From contig NZ_JAFFQR010000105.1 in NCBI RefSeq assembly GCF_020736845.1, forward strand, positions 85,901-149,900: a DNA stretch of 64,000 nucleotides, in the 5' to 3' direction. The notes under the pieces are model-generated. The model ran no database searches. It worked only from the letters and a program-made list of their open reading frames with translations, and was not told where the DNA came from. A program made the position numbers and the translations under genes. The stretch is from Paenibacillus farraposensis (GTDB taxonomy: Bacteria > Bacillota > Bacilli > Paenibacillales > Paenibacillaceae). Of this stretch, positions 43,466 to 53,608 are shown piece by piece. The number at the start of each line of letters is the position of its first letter. Within the stretch, counting starts at the first letter, position 1.

Positions 43466-46288
43466 ATGGCGAAATATACACCGATGATCGAGCAATATTT
43501 ATCCATAAAAGAGCAGGCTAAAGATGCATTTTTGTTTTTCCGCCTGGGAGATTTTTACGAAATGTTTTTTGATGATGCTATTCTGGCATCTAGGGAGCTG
43601 GAAATTACACTTACTGGTCGCGAAGGTGGTGGCACGGAAAAAATTCCGATGTGCGGCGTGCCTTACCATTCGGCGGAAAATTACATACAGCGCCTTATTG
43701 AGAAGGGATATAAGGTGGCCATTTGTGAACAAATGGAAGACCCCTCAACCACGAAGGGAATGGTGCGGCGGGATATTGTCCGCGTTGTGACACCGGGTAC
43801 AGTCATGGAAGGCAAAGTGCTGGGTGACAAGTCTAACAATTACATGGTCTGCGTTACGGAAACGGATGGGATGCTGGCACTGGCGGCATGCGACTTGTCA
43901 ACAGGTGAGCTGTATGTGACCTCTGTACCGGATTCGAAAGAATGGCTGCTGGATGAAATCAACATTTATGAGCCGTCCGAAATGTTAGGGGACGGTCATC
44001 TGCTCGATTTTGTGACATCCCGTATGTCTCCTGTTGGACGGCGTATTGTGTATACGGCTTGGGACAAATCCAAGGATGATCTTGTGCGGGAGCAATTTGG
44101 CGAAGCTGCGTGGGCGAGACTTACAGAGGAACGCAGGCTGTGTGTATCGCGTCTGATTTCTTATTTAAATGAAACGCAAAAAAGATCGCTCGGCCAGTTA
44201 ACCCAAATCTCGGTGTATGAGCCGAATCATTTTATGATCCTGGACCCGTTTACCCGCCGGAATCTGGAGCTGGTAGAGACAGTTCGCGAACGCTCCAAGA
44301 AAGGCTCGCTGCTGTGGCTGCTGGACCGGACGGAGACATCGATGGGAGCGCGTCTGCTGCGTCGCTGGATCGACAAGCCGCTGCTGAACAGCAATATGAT
44401 CGAAGAACGGCTGGAGGCGGTGGACAAATTATACCACCAGTTCATTTTCCGTGAAGATGTGCGTGCCCAGCTAAAAGAGATTTACGATCTGGAGCGACTG
44501 GTGGGGCGAATTGCCTTTGGCAGCGCCAATGCACGCGATCTGATTGCCCTAAAGCTGTCGTTGGCCCGGATTCCTGGCTTGCGCAAGCTGTGCGCGGAGT
44601 CGCCTTCACAGACGCTGAGACGGATTGCACAAAACCTGGATAGCTGTGCAGATTTGTGCGCATTGATCGATGAGGCGGTGGCGGAGGAGCCGCCGATTTC
44701 CGTAAGAGACGGGGGAATTATCAAGGAAGGCTATCATCAGCGCCTGGACGAGCTGCGCGAGGCGAGTGTGAACGGCAAACGCTGGATTGCCGAACTGGAG
44801 GCTAAGGAACGTGCAGCAACCGGCATCCGGTCGCTCAAAATCGGATACAACAAAGTGTTTGGTTATTACATCGAAGTGACCAAATCCAATTTGAGCTCAT
44901 TGCCGGAAGGGCGGTATGAACGCAAACAGACACTGGCCAATGCAGAACGGTATATTACACCCGAGCTGAAGGAAAAGGAATCATTGATTTTGGAAGCCGA
45001 GGATAAAATGGTCGATCTGGAGTACATGCTGTTCTCTGAACTTCGCAGTAAACTGAACGCTGAAATTCAACGTTTGCAAAAGCTGGCAGAGCAGGTGGCC
45101 GAAATTGACGTATATCAGTCCATGGCATCCGTTAGCGCGGAGCGCGGCTTCGTGAAGCCTGAACTGACAACAGGATACGATTTTGTGATTGAGCAGGGGC
45201 GGCATCCCGTTGTGGAAGCTGTAATGAAAGATGGCAGCTTTATCGCCAACGCTACCGCACTTGAAGAGGCAGATGCACATATTTTGCTGATCACCGGCCC
45301 GAATATGGCGGGTAAAAGCACGTATATGCGTCAGGTTGCGCTGATTGCCATTATGGCTCAAATCGGTTGCTTCGTTCCGGCTGCACGTGCCAAAGTGCCG
45401 ATGCTGGATCGCATTTTCACACGTATCGGTGCGGCGGATGATCTTATCGGCGGGCAGAGTACATTTATGGTGGAGATGGCTGATATCCAGGTGATGACAG
45501 AAAAGGCAACACCACAAAGCTTGATCATTATTGATGAACTGGGACGTGGTACGTCCACCAGCGAAGGCATGGCGATTGCGCAGGCCGTCATTGAATTTGT
45601 CCATGACACTATCGGCTGCAAAGCGCTGGTATCTACGCATTTCCATGAGCTGGCTCATTTGGAACAAACGCTGTCCTCGCTGCGGAATTACTCCATGGCA
45701 GTACAGGAAAGCGGTGACAAGGTGAATTTTCTGCGCAAGCTCATACAGGGGGCAGCCAGCAGCAGCTATGGCATTTATTGTGCCCGGCTGGCAGGCTTGC
45801 CAAGCAACATTATTGAACGTGCAAATGGACTGCTGCATGGATTTGAGCATGCGGCAGCTCAGGTAACGGCAGGCACTGAAACAGCAGCGGGTGCGAAGCA
45901 ACAAGCAGCTCATCATGCATATTCGGGGATAGATGCTGATTCTTCTTTGAACGGGAGCCATTCAGGCCAGATGTTGCGAGAAAAAGGGGGAGCTCCAGCC
46001 GGGCAAGCCCAGACTTTATCGCAGCAAGCTATGCTTGTAAAAGAGGCTACTGTACAAGCTGGGGAAGACTCCCCTGTGTTAGAGCGGGAAGCAGCCGAAG
46101 TGATCCAGCTGTCTATTTTCGGAGAGCAGGAGCTTGCCCCGGTCAAGCCTCCGTCAGAGATGGCCGAAACGAATCCGCTTGTACGGCAAATTTTACGAAA
46201 GGTGAAAAATGCGGATGTCATGAACATGACCCCCTTGCAGGCCATGCAGCTGCTAAATGAATTGAAAAACAAGGCCAACGGCCTGTAA
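43466..46288 (+). CDS. mutS: DNA mismatch repair protein MutS
   Basis: A 940-residue mismatch sensor. Mismatch-binding motif GDFYEMF has Phe30 and Glu32. Walker A is GPNMAGKST near residue 612, Walker B is SLIIIDELGRGTST, and the dimer/ATPase end is STHFHELAHL. It is about 80 residues longer than Bacillus subtilis MutS because of an alanine/glutamine-rich insertion around residues 800-880. Immediately after the insertion is VIQLSIFGE, a good beta-clamp binding motif (QLSIF). The C-terminal helix-turn-helix (NPLVRQILRKVKNADVMNMTPLQAMQLLNEL) is intact. TGTGGAGGTTGTG precedes the ATG. mutL follows after 66 bases. Confidence 0.97.
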   Translation: MAKYTPMIEQYLSIKEQAKDAFLFFRLGDFYEMFFDDAILASRELEITLTGREGGGTEKIPMCGVPYHSAENYIQRLIEKGYKVAICEQMEDPSTTKGMVRRDIVRVVTPGTVMEGKVLGDKSNNYMVCVTETDGMLALAACDLSTGELYVTSVPDSKEWLLDEINIYEPSEMLGDGHLLDFVTSRMSPVGRRIVYTAWDKSKDDLVREQFGEAAWARLTEERRLCVSRLISYLNETQKRSLGQLTQISVYEPNHFMILDPFTRRNLELVETVRERSKKGSLLWLLDRTETSMGARLLRRWIDKPLLNSNMIEERLEAVDKLYHQFIFREDVRAQLKEIYDLERLVGRIAFGSANARDLIALKLSLARIPGLRKLCAESPSQTLRRIAQNLDSCADLCALIDEAVAEEPPISVRDGGIIKEGYHQRLDELREASVNGKRWIAELEAKERAATGIRSLKIGYNKVFGYYIEVTKSNLSSLPEGRYERKQTLANAERYITPELKEKESLILEAEDKMVDLEYMLFSELRSKLNAEIQRLQKLAEQVAEIDVYQSMASVSAERGFVKPELTTGYDFVIEQGRHPVVEAVMKDGSFIANATALEEADAHILLITGPNMAGKSTYMRQVALIAIMAQIGCFVPAARAKVPMLDRIFTRIGAADDLIGGQSTFMVEMADIQVMTEKATPQSLIIIDELGRGTSTSEGMAIAQAVIEFVHDTIGCKALVSTHFHELAHLEQTLSSLRNYSMAVQESGDKVNFLRKLIQGAASSSYGIYCARLAGLPSNIIERANGLLHGFEHAAAQVTAGTETAAGAKQQAAHHAYSGIDADSSLNGSHSGQMLREKGGAPAGQAQTLSQQAMLVKEATVQAGEDSPVLEREAAEVIQLSIFGEQELAPVKPPSEMAETNPLVRQILRKVKNADVMNMTPLQAMQLLNELKNKANGL

Positions 46289-46354
46289 TAACATACATGA
46301 CGGGATTAATTTTTCTGTTTCATCACAACTTAAAGTCAGGAGGAGGCTAAAAGG

Positions 46355-48508
46355 ATGTCTAAAATTCGGGTGCTGGATGAGCATATTGCGAACCAGATTG
46401 CTGCCGGCGAGGTTGTGGAGCGTCCGTCCTCCGTCGTGAAAGAACTGGTGGAAAATGCGATTGATGCAGGCGGTACGCGTGTGGATGTATGGGTTGAAGA
46501 AGGCGGACTGCAAAGTATCCGGGTTACGGATAACGGAAGCGGCATTGAGTCTGAAGACGTGGAAACGGCATTCTATCGACACGCGACTAGTAAAATTGGA
46601 CATGGCCGCGACCTGTTTCAGATTACAAGCCTCGGTTTTCGAGGGGAGGCGCTGCCGAGTATCGCCGCTGTATCCAAGGTGGAACTGCTTACGGCAGCCG
46701 GAGATGACGGGCGTGCTCGTAAATTGGTCATTGAAGGCGGCAAGCTGGTGCTTCACGAGGATGCAGCCGCTCGGAAGGGCACGGATTTTACCGTGCGGGA
46801 GCTGTTTTATAATACCCCGGCACGGTTGAAATATATGAAAACGATCCAGACGGAGCTGGGACATATTTCCGATGTCCTGTACCGGATGGCGCTCTCGTAC
46901 CCTGAAATTGCCTTTACCTTGCGGCACAACGGCAATTCATTGCTTCAAACGCTGGGCAATGGCGACTTGCTGCAGGTAATTGCTGCTATTTACGGAACTT
47001 CTGCGGCGAAATCCATGCTGCCGCTGGAAGGAGAGAGCCTCGATTACCGTATTAGCGGCTTTGTCAGTCGGCCGGAGTGGACCAGATCGAACCGGAATGC
47101 GATCTCGACCGTCGTGAACGGCCGCTTTGTGCGCAGCTTCGGGCTGAATCAGGCGCTGCTTAAGGCATATCATACTTTGCTGCCGATCAATCGTTTTCCG
47201 CTGGCAGTGATCCGGCTGGAGATGCATCCTTCTTTAGTGGATGTTAACGTGCATCCCGCCAAGCTTGAGGTGAGGTTCAGCAAGGAAGCCGAGTTGTTTC
47301 AACTGGTTGAGGATTCGATCAAAGCTGTGTTGGGACAGCAGGTGCTGATTCCGAATGTAGTCAAGCGCGAAATCGGCGGCAAGGATAGTGGCTCGTTCAT
47401 ACAGGAGCAGTTCTATTTTTCGAAGGGACATGATACTGGATATAGCACGGGAAATGAGCCGGAAGACAGGGTTTCTTCCGGTAAAGAACAGGGGCAGGCA
47501 CAGCCGCTTTCCGATTCGTTACTAAAGAGAGGGGAACTGGGCCAATCCAATCGCTTGAGCGGGAATGAAGCCAATCGTAAGGCTAGTCCGGTGGGTCAGC
47601 AGCGGCCGTATAAGGAAGGCGTTTCTGCTGTGAACCGGGCAGGCGCTCCTTCAGGTGCGAGCATCAGCGACGAGGAATTGAATGCCAATTTTGTGGCTGA
47701 GAACGATGGGCAGAAGCTGCAAGGGAATGAAGCGGCAATGAACGCATCTTGCGAATGCAGCGAAGGAGTTCAGGAAACGGCCGCTTCTGCTGTCTATCGC
47801 GCTACTGCGCCTCCGAGTACAGGAAACGCGATGGACTCGCGCTATTTGGCAGACGAGAAGCAGCGTCAGCCACGGCTGAATGCCGGGCAACTGTCAGCGG
47901 TGGCTGGTGAAGCCCCCTCGCTGCCGGCTTTTCCTGAGTTGAACTTGATTGGTCAGCATCACGGAACTTACCTGATTGCGCAGAACGAGCAGGGCTTGTA
48001 TTTAATTGATCAGCATGCTGCCCATGAGCGGGTCAATTACGAATTTTATTATGAAAAATTCGGCAATCCCGAGGCTGTATCGCAGGAACTGCTCCTGCCG
48101 ATTACACTGGATTTCACGCCTTCCGAGACAGAAAAATTGAAAACGAGACTACACTGGTTTGAACAGGCAGGGGTGTATTTGGAGCATTTTGGTGGTCAAA
48201 CCTTCCGTGTCAGTTCGTATCCTTACTGGCTTCCCAAAGGGGAGGAAGCGGATGTTATTGAGGAAATGGCCGGATGGGTGCTGGAGGAAAAAGCGATTGA
48301 TCTTGCCAAGCTCCGCGAGGCAGCCTCCATTATGTGCTCTTGCCGCGCTTCGATTAAAGCCAACCAGAAGCTGACTGATCGACAGGCGGTTGTATTGCTG
48401 GAACGATTGGCAGCCTGCAAACAACCATACACTTGCCCCCATGGGCGGCCCATTGTCGTTTCCTTTTCCGTGTATGATTTGGAAAAAATGTTTAAAAGAG
48501 TAATGTAA
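46355..48508 (+). CDS. mutL: DNA mismatch repair endonuclease MutL
   Basis: A 717-residue GHKL ATPase/endonuclease. The N-terminal motifs are ELVENAIDAGG, DNGSGIE and TSLGFRGEALPSIAAV. A long, poorly conserved linker (about residues 340-520) joins it to the C-terminal endonuclease, with DQHAAHERVNYEF near residue 552, CSCRASIKANQKL and CPHGRP as metal sites. The presence of the nuclease motif is normal outside the MutH-containing proteobacteria. QELLLP just after the nuclease motif fits the clamp-binding consensus of Bacillus MutL. It is downstream of mutS, with AGGAGGCTAAAAGG before the ATG. The linker is unusually long. Confidence 0.97.
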   Translation: MSKIRVLDEHIANQIAAGEVVERPSSVVKELVENAIDAGGTRVDVWVEEGGLQSIRVTDNGSGIESEDVETAFYRHATSKIGHGRDLFQITSLGFRGEALPSIAAVSKVELLTAAGDDGRARKLVIEGGKLVLHEDAAARKGTDFTVRELFYNTPARLKYMKTIQTELGHISDVLYRMALSYPEIAFTLRHNGNSLLQTLGNGDLLQVIAAIYGTSAAKSMLPLEGESLDYRISGFVSRPEWTRSNRNAISTVVNGRFVRSFGLNQALLKAYHTLLPINRFPLAVIRLEMHPSLVDVNVHPAKLEVRFSKEAELFQLVEDSIKAVLGQQVLIPNVVKREIGGKDSGSFIQEQFYFSKGHDTGYSTGNEPEDRVSSGKEQGQAQPLSDSLLKRGELGQSNRLSGNEANRKASPVGQQRPYKEGVSAVNRAGAPSGASISDEELNANFVAENDGQKLQGNEAAMNASCECSEGVQETAASAVYRATAPPSTGNAMDSRYLADEKQRQPRLNAGQLSAVAGEAPSLPAFPELNLIGQHHGTYLIAQNEQGLYLIDQHAAHERVNYEFYYEKFGNPEAVSQELLLPITLDFTPSETEKLKTRLHWFEQAGVYLEHFGGQTFRVSSYPYWLPKGEEADVIEEMAGWVLEEKAIDLAKLREAASIMCSCRASIKANQKLTDRQAVVLLERLAACKQPYTCPHGRPIVVSFSVYDLEKMFKRVM

Positions 48509-48518
48509 GGGAGTATAA

Positions 48519-49376
48519 ATGAATATGTTGCAGGATCGGGAAAGCCATTTAGAAGAAAGACAGGCGAAGCTTCGTGAGAAACAAGCGGAGTTACTGATAA
48601 CGACGGGAGACTCCCCTGTGCCTGAGATTGTGCGGCGGGCGCAGCTGCTTGCTGCCGAGCTGGGTGTAATGTACGCCCCCCGTCGTGGGACATCAGTTGC
48701 AAAGCTGCTTGCTGCTTACGGAGTGCATCAGGCACTGGTACTGGTGCAGGGCGGAGCGAGGCTGATAAGCCAAGCCCAACCAGCGATGGTTTTTCACCCG
48801 AGTATGGGCTTCATTCGTGCCAAGCGGGTATTAAAGGGTGAACCTGACCCGATGCTGACTGCCGCCAGACTCGTTCCGGGTGATATCGTGTTGGACTGTA
48901 CCGCAGGGCTCGGAACGGATTCGCTTTTGTTTGCTATTGGAACGGGAAGTTCAGGACAAGTAACGGCTGTGGAAAGCTCTTTCCCCGTCTATGCTTTGAT
49001 CAGGGACGGAATGAGGCATTACCGCTCCGGTAATTCTGCGGTGGATAAAGCCTTTTCCAGCATTGATGTTCGTTTTGGCCATCATCTGGACTATTTGCGC
49101 AGCTTGCCGGATCGCAGTGCAGATATTATTTATTTTGACCCGATGTTTCGCGATCCGCTGCTTGATTCCAGTGCAATCAGCCCATTGAGAGGGTTGGCCA
49201 ATCCAGACGCGCTAGATCAGGAAAGCATTGTCCAAGCCAAGCGAATTGCACGGAAAACAATCGTATTGAAGGAGAAACGGGGCAGCGGGGAATTTGCCCG
49301 TCTCGGCTTCCGTGTGGAGCAACGGGGCACAACGAAAACAGTGTACGGAGTGATTGATATTGACAGCGGCACCTAA
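48519..49376 (+). CDS. Class I SAM-dependent methyltransferase, RsmJ-like
   Basis: A 285-residue protein. The core has the SAM motif VLDCTAGLGTDSLLFAIG, a second-strand acidic residue (VTAVESSFPVY) and the catalytic-loop motif IIYFDPMFRDPL, which resembles the DPMFP motif of RsmJ, the 16S rRNA m2G1516 methyltransferase. The N-terminal 100 residues have a coiled-coil-like stretch (ERQAKLREKQAELL) and a basic segment. The start is 10 bases after mutL with GGGAG just before it. It overlaps miaA by 17 bases, so it is part of the mutS-mutL-miaA-hfq transcription unit. rRNA as target is inferred from family. Confidence 0.82.
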   Translation: MNMLQDRESHLEERQAKLREKQAELLITTGDSPVPEIVRRAQLLAAELGVMYAPRRGTSVAKLLAAYGVHQALVLVQGGARLISQAQPAMVFHPSMGFIRAKRVLKGEPDPMLTAARLVPGDIVLDCTAGLGTDSLLFAIGTGSSGQVTAVESSFPVYALIRDGMRHYRSGNSAVDKAFSSIDVRFGHHLDYLRSLPDRSADIIYFDPMFRDPLLDSSAISPLRGLANPDALDQESIVQAKRIARKTIVLKEKRGSGEFARLGFRVEQRGTTKTVYGVIDIDSGT

Positions 49377-50340
49377 GCCTAAACTACTTGTTCTTGTTGG
49401 CCCGACTGCAGTCGGCAAGACGAAGCTAAGCATTGAGATGGCACGACAATTTGACGCGGAAATTATTTCCGGTGATTCCATGCAGGTGTACCGTCATATG
49501 GACATTGGAACAGCCAAAATTTCCAAGCAGGAAATGCAGGGAATCAAGCACCATTTGATTGATATTCATGAGCCTGAATACCCATATTCAGTAGCTGCAT
49601 TTCAGGAAGATTGCCGTCGTCTCATACCGGAAATACATGCCAGGGGGAAATTGCCTTTTATCGTAGGCGGAACGGGGTTATATGTGGAATCTGTCTGCTA
49701 TGAATACCGGTTTTCCGAGGTGGGTGCTGATGAAGCATTTCGTCAGGAACAGCTGGACTATGCAGAGCAGTATGGGGCCGAAGCGCTTCATTCGCGGCTG
49801 AAGGCGGTTGATCCTGAAAGTGCGCTTCGCTTGCATCCGAATGACCTTCGCCGGGTCGTTCGAGCATTGGAAATTTACCATGTTAGCGGAACGACACTTA
49901 GCTCGCAATTAGCCAGTCAAAAAAAGGAATCTCCATACCAACTGTGCATTGTAGGTTTGACAATGGATAGGCAAATGCTTTATAAACGTATTGAAGACCG
50001 AATCGACGGGATGCTCGATCAAGGGCTTGTTGCTGAGGTAGCCTCCTTAATGGAACGGGGAGTGCGAAGCGATGCCATCTCCATGCAAGGTCTAGGCTAT
50101 AAAGAGATATCCTCCTACCTCCGGGGAGAGGTGTCTTTGGAAGAAGCGGTGACTTGGCTAAAACGGGATACGCGTCATTTTGCGAAGCGACAGCTCTCGT
50201 GGTTTCGCCATATGAAGGATATCCAGTGGGTAGATGTCACTGATCTTGGAAATTTTTCTGCTCATGCAGCCCAAATACATGAAATGATAGCAGGAAAGTT
50301 CCAGACAGACCTTGAATATACTTCAAAACAATCCAAATGA
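49360..50340 (+). CDS. miaA: tRNA dimethylallyltransferase
   Basis: About 326 residues. It adds an isopentenyl group to A37 of tRNAs reading U-starting codons. The P-loop is [14 protein letters not shown], followed by the substrate-binding [33 protein letters not shown], and [10 protein letters not shown]. Further blocks are [14 protein letters not shown] and MQGLGYKEI. No ATG is available; the start is a TTG at 49360 (or 49354), with GGAG about 9 bases upstream, inside the end of the methyltransferase gene. This overlap implies translational coupling. hfq begins 20 bases after its stop, the usual miaA-hfq order. Confidence 0.95.
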   Translation: MTAAPKPKLLVLVGPTAVGKTKLSIEMARQFDAEIISGDSMQVYRHMDIGTAKISKQEMQGIKHHLIDIHEPEYPYSVAAFQEDCRRLIPEIHARGKLPFIVGGTGLYVESVCYEYRFSEVGADEAFRQEQLDYAEQYGAEALHSRLKAVDPESALRLHPNDLRRVVRALEIYHVSGTTLSSQLASQKKESPYQLCIVGLTMDRQMLYKRIEDRIDGMLDQGLVAEVASLMERGVRSDAISMQGLGYKEISSYLRGEVSLEEAVTWLKRDTRHFAKRQLSWFRHMKDIQWVDVTDLGNFSAHAAQIHEMIAGKFQTDLEYTSKQSK

Positions 50341-50360
50341 TTATTGGGGGTACGGCTAAA

Positions 50361-50606
50361 ATGAACAAGTCTATTAATATCCAGGATACGTTTCTGAATC
50401 AATTGCGTAAGGATTCTATACCTGTTACGGTATACCTTATCAATGGATTCCAGGTACGGGGAACGATTAAGGCATTTGACAACTTCACAATTGTTATCGA
50501 CTCTGATGGGAAACAGCAGCTGATCTACAAGCATGCGATCTCTACTTTTACACCACAACGCAATGTATCGCTTGTTCAGCAACAGGATAACATCAGCGAT
50601 AACTGA
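50361..50606 (+). CDS. hfq: RNA chaperone Hfq
   Basis: An 81-residue hexameric RNA-binding protein. The Sm1 motif is [20 protein letters not shown] and the Sm2 motif is IYKHAISTF, both complete, with the conserved N-terminal [13 protein letters not shown]. The length is standard for Firmicutes Hfq (73-80). ATTGGGGGTACGG lies before the ATG at 50361; a longer in-frame start overlapping the miaA end has no ribosome binding site. It ends the mutS-miaA transcription unit at a terminator about 80 bases downstream. Confidence 0.97.
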   Translation: MNKSINIQDTFLNQLRKDSIPVTVYLINGFQVRGTIKAFDNFTIVIDSDGKQQLIYKHAISTFTPQRNVSLVQQQDNISDN

Positions 50607-50682
50607 TTAGGACCTGACAGTCGCCGGGGTAGATGAAACTTTTCAAGCGTCCGTCTCGTCTAACTGTATAGGAATGTGACCG

Positions 50683-50710
50683 GAGCAACCTGAAAAGGGT
50701 TGTTCTTTTC
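50683..50710 (+). terminator. Intrinsic terminator after hfq
   Basis: GAGCAACC pairs with GGTTGTTC (one G-T pair) around TGAAAAG, followed by TTTTC. Confidence 0.7.
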
Positions 50711-50791
50711 ATTCCGCAATTGATTTCATGCTGCCGCTAGCAAGGCGCATATTCGTCAACATATGATTATTCGCGAAAGGGAGTCAGGGGA

Positions 50792-53440
50792 ATGCCAAAC
50801 GATTCATTGTCCAGATCCGGCAATCGCAATAGAAGCACACCTAAAGAAAAGCCGAAGGGCAAGAAAAAGAAAATTACAGGTAAGCGAATTGGGTGGACGC
50901 TGTTTATTACAGCGGCGTTAGCCATATTTTGCGCACTTGCCGGATACTTGTTTGTCATGGTTAACGGAGAAAAGATTTACCAAGCGAACAAGGATAAAAT
51001 TACAGTAAATGAGACGTCGAAGGTTTACGATCGCAACGGTGTGCTCATGGGTGAGCTGTCCGTACAAAAAAGCGATCCTGTTACAAGTAAGGAAATTCCG
51101 GATTTGCTCAAAAAAGCTTTTGTGGCGACTGAGGATAAACGGTTTTATGAACATCAGGGTGTGGATATTTGGTCCATTGGTCGGGCGGCTGTGAAGGATG
51201 TTATAGCCCGTTCAGCAGTGGAGGGGGGCAGTACGCTGACCCAGCAGCTGGCCAAAAACCTGTTTTTGTCGCGTGACAAAACCTTTTTCCGTAAAGCAAC
51301 CGAGGTCTCAATTGCGATGGCTTTGGAACGGAATTTGAATAAAGATCAGATTATTACGCTGTATCTGAACCGGATTTGGTTTGGACGCTCGTATTCTGGG
51401 ATTAAAGCAGCATCAGAGGGCTATTTTGGAGTGAGTGATCTAAACAAATTAAAGTTGTGGCAGATCGCTACATTAGCGGCCATTCCCAAAGGTCCTTCCA
51501 AATATAACCCGATCAGTAATCCGGAGAACTCGAAGGCCCGGCGTGCCGTCGTACTTCAGCTGATGTTTGAGCAGGGGATAATTGGCAAGCAAGAGATGGA
51601 AGAGGCCAAGGCTGTGAATTACGATTACAAGCAACCGGAAAAAGTTCAAAAGTATCAGAATTTTATGGAATATGTCATGGAAGAGGCAGAGCAAGCCCTG
51701 CCAGGCGTTAGTGGAAATGACCTGATTATTGGCGGTTATAAAATTCATACGACTATGGATGCCCAGGCTCAAAATGCACTGGATCAGGCGATGGCAGATG
51801 ATGACATGTTCGAAAAAAGTCCGGACGACCAGCAAGTCCAGGCTTCTATGGTTATTATTAACAACCAGACAGGCGGAATTGCCGCCATGTCACCTGGACG
51901 GGATTACAAAAAGGGAACCTTTAACCGGGCAACTCAAAGCCGCAGACAGCCAGGTTCGGCCTTTAAGCCGATTGCAGCTTATGCACCGGCTCTTGAATCC
52001 GGTAAATTTACGATGGATACCCCTTTAAGCAACGAACGGCAAAGCTTTAACGGCTATAGCCCGAAAAACTTGCATGGATATTCTTCAACGATCAGCATGC
52101 TCGATGCGATTACGAATTCCGAAAATATCCCGCCAGTATGGCTGTTGAACCAAATTGGCGTTGAAAAAGGGGTTCAATTCGCGGAGAGTCTGGGTATTCC
52201 GATGGATAAAAATGATCACTCGCTTGCGATCGCCTTGGGTGGATTAAGCAAAGGGACCAATACCCTTGAGATGGCACAGGCCTACAGTGCTTTTGCCAAC
52301 AAGGGACAATTCCAAAAGGCTTATTCTATAAAGCAAATTAACAATAGTGAGGATCAAGTGGTTTACACTCACGAAGAGCAGTCTAAGCCTGTAATGAGTG
52401 AGAAGACGGCTTATGAAATGACACTGATGATGCAAAACGTGGTCAATAGCGGCACAGGCCGCAAAGCACGTATTGACTGGCCGGTAGCAGGCAAGACGGG
52501 CACGACCCAAAGTGGAATCCGCGGCAACAGCGGAAACAGGGACATCTGGTTTGTTGGGTATACACCGGAGTATACCGGAGCCGTATGGATGGGATACGAC
52601 AAGCCTGACAGCAAGCATATGCTGAGGAACTACAGCGGACAGTCTGCAGCCTTTTTCGGCAGAGTCATGGGCGATGCGCTCAAGGGACACCCGGTTACGC
52701 AATTTTCCCAGCCGAAGGGATATGAACCACCGGTAGAAAAGAAACCGGCCGAGCCAGTTCAGACTGCTGCTCCAAGCGGTCTGAAAGGATCTTATAATCA
52801 GGATACTCAAATTGTATCCCTGTCCTGGACTGCGGCAGCAGGAGATAATGTACAGTACCGCGTGTATCGTAAAGGGGCTTCCGATGCAGGCTATACGCCG
52901 ATTATGGAGGCGATGAACGGCACGAGCGCTGAAGATACGTCTCCTGTGGCAGGAAATGCGTATGATTATTATGTCGTCGCTTATGGAGCGGATGGTAAAG
53001 AATCCGCCCCTTCCAATACGATTCATATCGAAGTGCCGGCAGACACTGCACCGGTAGATCCACAGCAGGGAACCGATCCTAGCCAGGATGGAACCTTACC
53101 GGAAAACGGTGGGACTACAGACGGTCAAAACGGCACAGATCAAGGAAATACAACCCCGGGCGGTGTGAATAACGATACGGGCTCGGGGCAGGTTCCGGTG
53201 ACTCCTGGGGATACCGGTGGAAATGGCGCCGGAGGTGTGTGGAACAATAACGGAAACGGTAACGGAAATAATGCCAATCAGGGAAATGGTCAGAGTACCA
53301 TACCGGATACAGGCAGCCCTGACCAGAATACAATGGTGAATCCGGAGAGTACGGATACATCTACAGGAGCTCCGCTGGATGGAGGCCTGGAGAACAACTC
53401 CAATGGCCGTTCAAATTCCAATCGTGGACACCGCAACTAG
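50792..53440 (+). CDS. PBP1A-family bifunctional penicillin-binding protein with FN3 domain
   Basis: An 882-residue class A PBP for peptidoglycan polymerisation and cross-linking. It has a basic cytoplasmic N-terminus and a membrane helix at about 35-57. The GT51 transglycosylase contains EDKRFYEHQGVD (catalytic Glu near 113) and GGSTLTQQLAKN. The transpeptidase has SAFKPI near residue 389 (active serine) and KTGTTQ near 568. It is followed by a fibronectin type III domain (about residues 660-750). The final roughly 130 residues are a Pro/Gly/Asn/Thr-rich tail that may span the wall. GGGAGTCAGGGG precedes the ATG. It is monocistronic. Confidence 0.95.
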   Translation: MPNDSLSRSGNRNRSTPKEKPKGKKKKITGKRIGWTLFITAALAIFCALAGYLFVMVNGEKIYQANKDKITVNETSKVYDRNGVLMGELSVQKSDPVTSKEIPDLLKKAFVATEDKRFYEHQGVDIWSIGRAAVKDVIARSAVEGGSTLTQQLAKNLFLSRDKTFFRKATEVSIAMALERNLNKDQIITLYLNRIWFGRSYSGIKAASEGYFGVSDLNKLKLWQIATLAAIPKGPSKYNPISNPENSKARRAVVLQLMFEQGIIGKQEMEEAKAVNYDYKQPEKVQKYQNFMEYVMEEAEQALPGVSGNDLIIGGYKIHTTMDAQAQNALDQAMADDDMFEKSPDDQQVQASMVIINNQTGGIAAMSPGRDYKKGTFNRATQSRRQPGSAFKPIAAYAPALESGKFTMDTPLSNERQSFNGYSPKNLHGYSSTISMLDAITNSENIPPVWLLNQIGVEKGVQFAESLGIPMDKNDHSLAIALGGLSKGTNTLEMAQAYSAFANKGQFQKAYSIKQINNSEDQVVYTHEEQSKPVMSEKTAYEMTLMMQNVVNSGTGRKARIDWPVAGKTGTTQSGIRGNSGNRDIWFVGYTPEYTGAVWMGYDKPDSKHMLRNYSGQSAAFFGRVMGDALKGHPVTQFSQPKGYEPPVEKKPAEPVQTAAPSGLKGSYNQDTQIVSLSWTAAAGDNVQYRVYRKGASDAGYTPIMEAMNGTSAEDTSPVAGNAYDYYVVAYGADGKESAPSNTIHIEVPADTAPVDPQQGTDPSQDGTLPENGGTTDGQNGTDQGNTTPGGVNNDTGSGQVPVTPGDTGGNGAGGVWNNNGNGNGNNANQGNGQSTIPDTGSPDQNTMVNPESTDTSTGAPLDGGLENNSNGRSNSNRGHRN

Positions 53441-53483
53441 AATTAGCAAGCTTTGATTGAAGTAAGACGACTTGTTTCAAGCT

Positions 53484-53527
53484 AAAGGTATTTTTGGGCC
53501 TTACTATGGTCCGAAAATACCTTTTTT
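53484..53527 (+). terminator. Intrinsic terminator of the PBP gene
   Basis: AAAGGTATTTTtGG pairs with CCgAAAATACCTTT, followed by a run of T. Confidence 0.85.
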
Positions 53528-53608
53528 GTTGTTATGACAGTATCTTTTTTGAGTGTACAGTTTAAATATGGTAAGCTGGGTTTACCAATGTTGGAGAGGA
53601 ACATCATT

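Noticed and set aside
44981..45961. A 326-codon open frame on the minus strand inside mutS
   Set aside because: It lies fully antisense to a well-conserved gene, has no ribosome binding site and reads as composition-driven shadow of the mutS codons.
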